Both the position numbers and the translations under genes were made by a program. A DNA stretch of 7,315 nt. Source: Desulfomonile tiedjei (GTDB lineage: Bacteria > Desulfobacterota > Desulfomonilia > Desulfomonilales > Desulfomonilaceae). Each line of letters starts with the position of its first letter. Position 1 is the stretch's first letter. The DNA lies in NCBI GenBank assembly GCA_020718965.1, contig DYRE01000103.1, forward strand, positions 1 to 7,315, given 5' to 3'. This document shows positions 6,650 through 7,315 of the stretch, piece after piece. Under the pieces are notes generated by a model. The model saw nothing but the letters and a program-made list of their open reading frames with translations. It was not told where the DNA came from and did not search any database.

Positions 6650-6815
6650 TCATTGGGCTCCTTTCCGACGCTTTGGAACAAGCGTCTGAAACAATTTAAC
6701 AAACTTTTATTTTTGCGTTCTTAATTTAGTATAAGCCAAACTGATGAAACTTTATATGAGAATGAGCATCTTTTTTGCCATGAGATAAGAAATATTTAAA
6801 AAAGGAGTGCTCGCC
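6650..6815. promoter_or_regulatory. Divergent intergenic region, peroxiredoxin and small CX3C protein
   Basis: This 166-bp AT-rich gap must hold promoters for both flanking genes. Possible -10-like elements exist on each strand around 6729-6736 (TATACT on minus, TATAAG on plus), but neither has a convincing -35 at the right spacing, so I do not name exact promoters. The shared region means the two genes may be co-regulated. Confidence 0.4.
6667..6686 (-). promoter_or_regulatory. Hairpin in the peroxiredoxin leader, next to its ribosome-binding site
   Basis: GACGCTT and AAGCGTC form a perfect 7-bp inverted repeat around a 6-nt centre, 18 bp before the ATG at 6649 and only a few bases before the AAAGGAG ribosome-binding site. 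It may be an operator for a dimeric regulator or an mRNA leader hairpin modulating translation of the long form. It does not resemble the AT-rich PerR or Fur boxes I know. Confidence 0.4.
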
Positions 6816-7100
6816 ATGACAACAACAAATTATTATACAGTCATAGGGGTCATGCTGCTGGCCATGCTGTTAACAAATTTCGGATTGCTTGTAACCCCTG
6901 TAATTTCATCTGACAGCGTAGAGGATCAGCGGACAGATTGTTTGAGCAGATGTGACTCACTTAGTGGCGTGGACTTTTACTCGTTCAGAGGCCGCGGGGG
7001 AGATGGGTTGTGGCGACTTAGATCCATCTGTGTCGAAAAATGTGAGAGAACATTCTGGAAAGATTGGCAAAAAGAAATGGACGAGATTGAAGGGGGATAA
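6816..7100 (+). CDS. Small membrane-anchored or secreted protein with two CX3C motifs
   Basis: I do not recognise this 94-residue protein. It has an uncharged N-terminus, a hydrophobic helix (about 8-30) that is either a membrane anchor or an uncleaved signal sequence, then a polar, charged domain. That domain carries CLSRC (Cys42, Cys46) and CVEKC (Cys72, Cys76), separated by 25 residues with a Gly/Arg-rich turn (FRGRGGDG). Paired CX3C motifs on two helices suggest a disulfide-linked helical hairpin, which fits an oxidising periplasm, though metal binding is possible. The ATG at 6816 is chosen because AAAGGAG ends eight bases upstream. A GTG at 6807 lies inside that ribosome-binding site and is unlikely. 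It is divergent from the peroxiredoxin gene and followed by no clear terminator. Confidence 0.72.
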   Translation: MTTTNYYTVIGVMLLAMLLTNFGLLVTPVISSDSVEDQRTDCLSRCDSLSGVDFYSFRGRGGDGLWRLRSICVEKCERTFWKDWQKEMDEIEGG

Positions 7101-7315
7101 CTCAATCCTTGAATAGAATCATAAAAACGCTATCCGTTTGGTGTGGATGTCTGTGGCTAAACCATCGTTCGCGTTAGCTTGATGTTTTGTCCAATTAGGG
7201 AAAATACTAAAAACCCATGAAACACTGAGCCTTGCGGAAATTATCAGTTCACTGGTTGTGACCGGCGGCGTCAGAATCATTCTGGAACCCAAACGGGTAG
7301 CTCCTCAACGTGTAA
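7101..7315. other. Right-hand 215 bp without a convincing gene
   Basis: No RNA gene, terminator or strong repeat is seen here. A plus-strand frame is open from 7183 to the window end and reads LSLAEIISSLVVTGGVRII in its middle, but it has no ATG, no ribosome-binding site and only an internal GTG (7258). It could be a decayed or partial gene. A minus-strand frame of 53 codons (7280-7119, ATG start) overlaps it and also lacks a well-placed ribosome-binding site. Neither is annotated as a gene. Confidence 0.5.

Noticed and set aside
7119..7280. 53-codon minus-strand frame at the right end
   Set aside because: The GAGGAG upstream is too far from the ATG, and the composition and lack of motifs suggest chance. 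It overlaps an equally weak plus-strand frame.
1..7315. CRISPR arrays, tRNA/rRNA genes, insertion sequences or prophage genes
   Set aside because: I saw no regularly spaced repeats, no cloverleaf-like segment, no transposase or integrase motif and no terminal repeats with target duplications.

Overview
The window looks like an ordinary chromosomal stretch from a Gram-negative, probably anaerobic bacterium. The best guess is a member of the Desulfobacterota or a related 'deltaproteobacterial' group. This rests on an inferred UGA-encoded selenocysteine peroxiredoxin, a MacA/MacB-type envelope transporter, a single-domain cyclic-di-GMP synthase and an exported HAD phosphatase. The taxonomic call is an inference. 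I see no phage, insertion-sequence, CRISPR or RNA-gene signal.

Layout, left to right. Positions 1-228 are AT-rich and carry a terminator-like hairpin for a gene lying to the left, then the leader of a DUF2461-family gene (229-936, +). That gene converges on a leftward-transcribed block. Read in its own direction, the block holds a selenocysteine-containing peroxiredoxin (6649 to 5942), an exported HAD-family phosphatase (5672 to 4650), a GGDEF diguanylate cyclase (4541 to 3522), a MacA-like periplasmic adaptor (3445 to 2240) and a MacB/FtsX-type permease (2219 to 990). Only adaptor and permease are close enough (20 bp) to be a clear operon. A large hairpin separates peroxiredoxin from phosphatase, and an intrinsic terminator separates phosphatase from cyclase. 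Divergent from the peroxiredoxin is a small membrane-anchored or secreted protein with two CX3C motifs (6816-7100, +). The last 215 bp hold no convincing gene.

The main result is the peroxiredoxin. It appears as two open frames (6649-6395 and 6277-5942), but both lie in one frame, interrupted only by a UGA exactly at the peroxidatic cysteine of the PxxxTxxC motif. The protein continues with the expected Pro-Thr-Glu directly after the UGA. A small stem-loop with G and U in its apical loop sits at bacterial SECIS distance. I read it as a selenoprotein of 235 residues, not a pseudogene. It also lacks the usual C-terminal resolving cysteine and has two well-placed start sites.

Other points of interest are the adaptor/permease pair with no ATPase gene beside it, a terminator with a competing hairpin just upstream of the TTG-started cyclase, and a roughly 70-nt imperfect hairpin between peroxiredoxin and phosphatase. 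Apart from the adaptor/permease pair, the genes do not form an obvious single pathway. Envelope and stress functions (peroxide removal, export, signalling) are the common theme.
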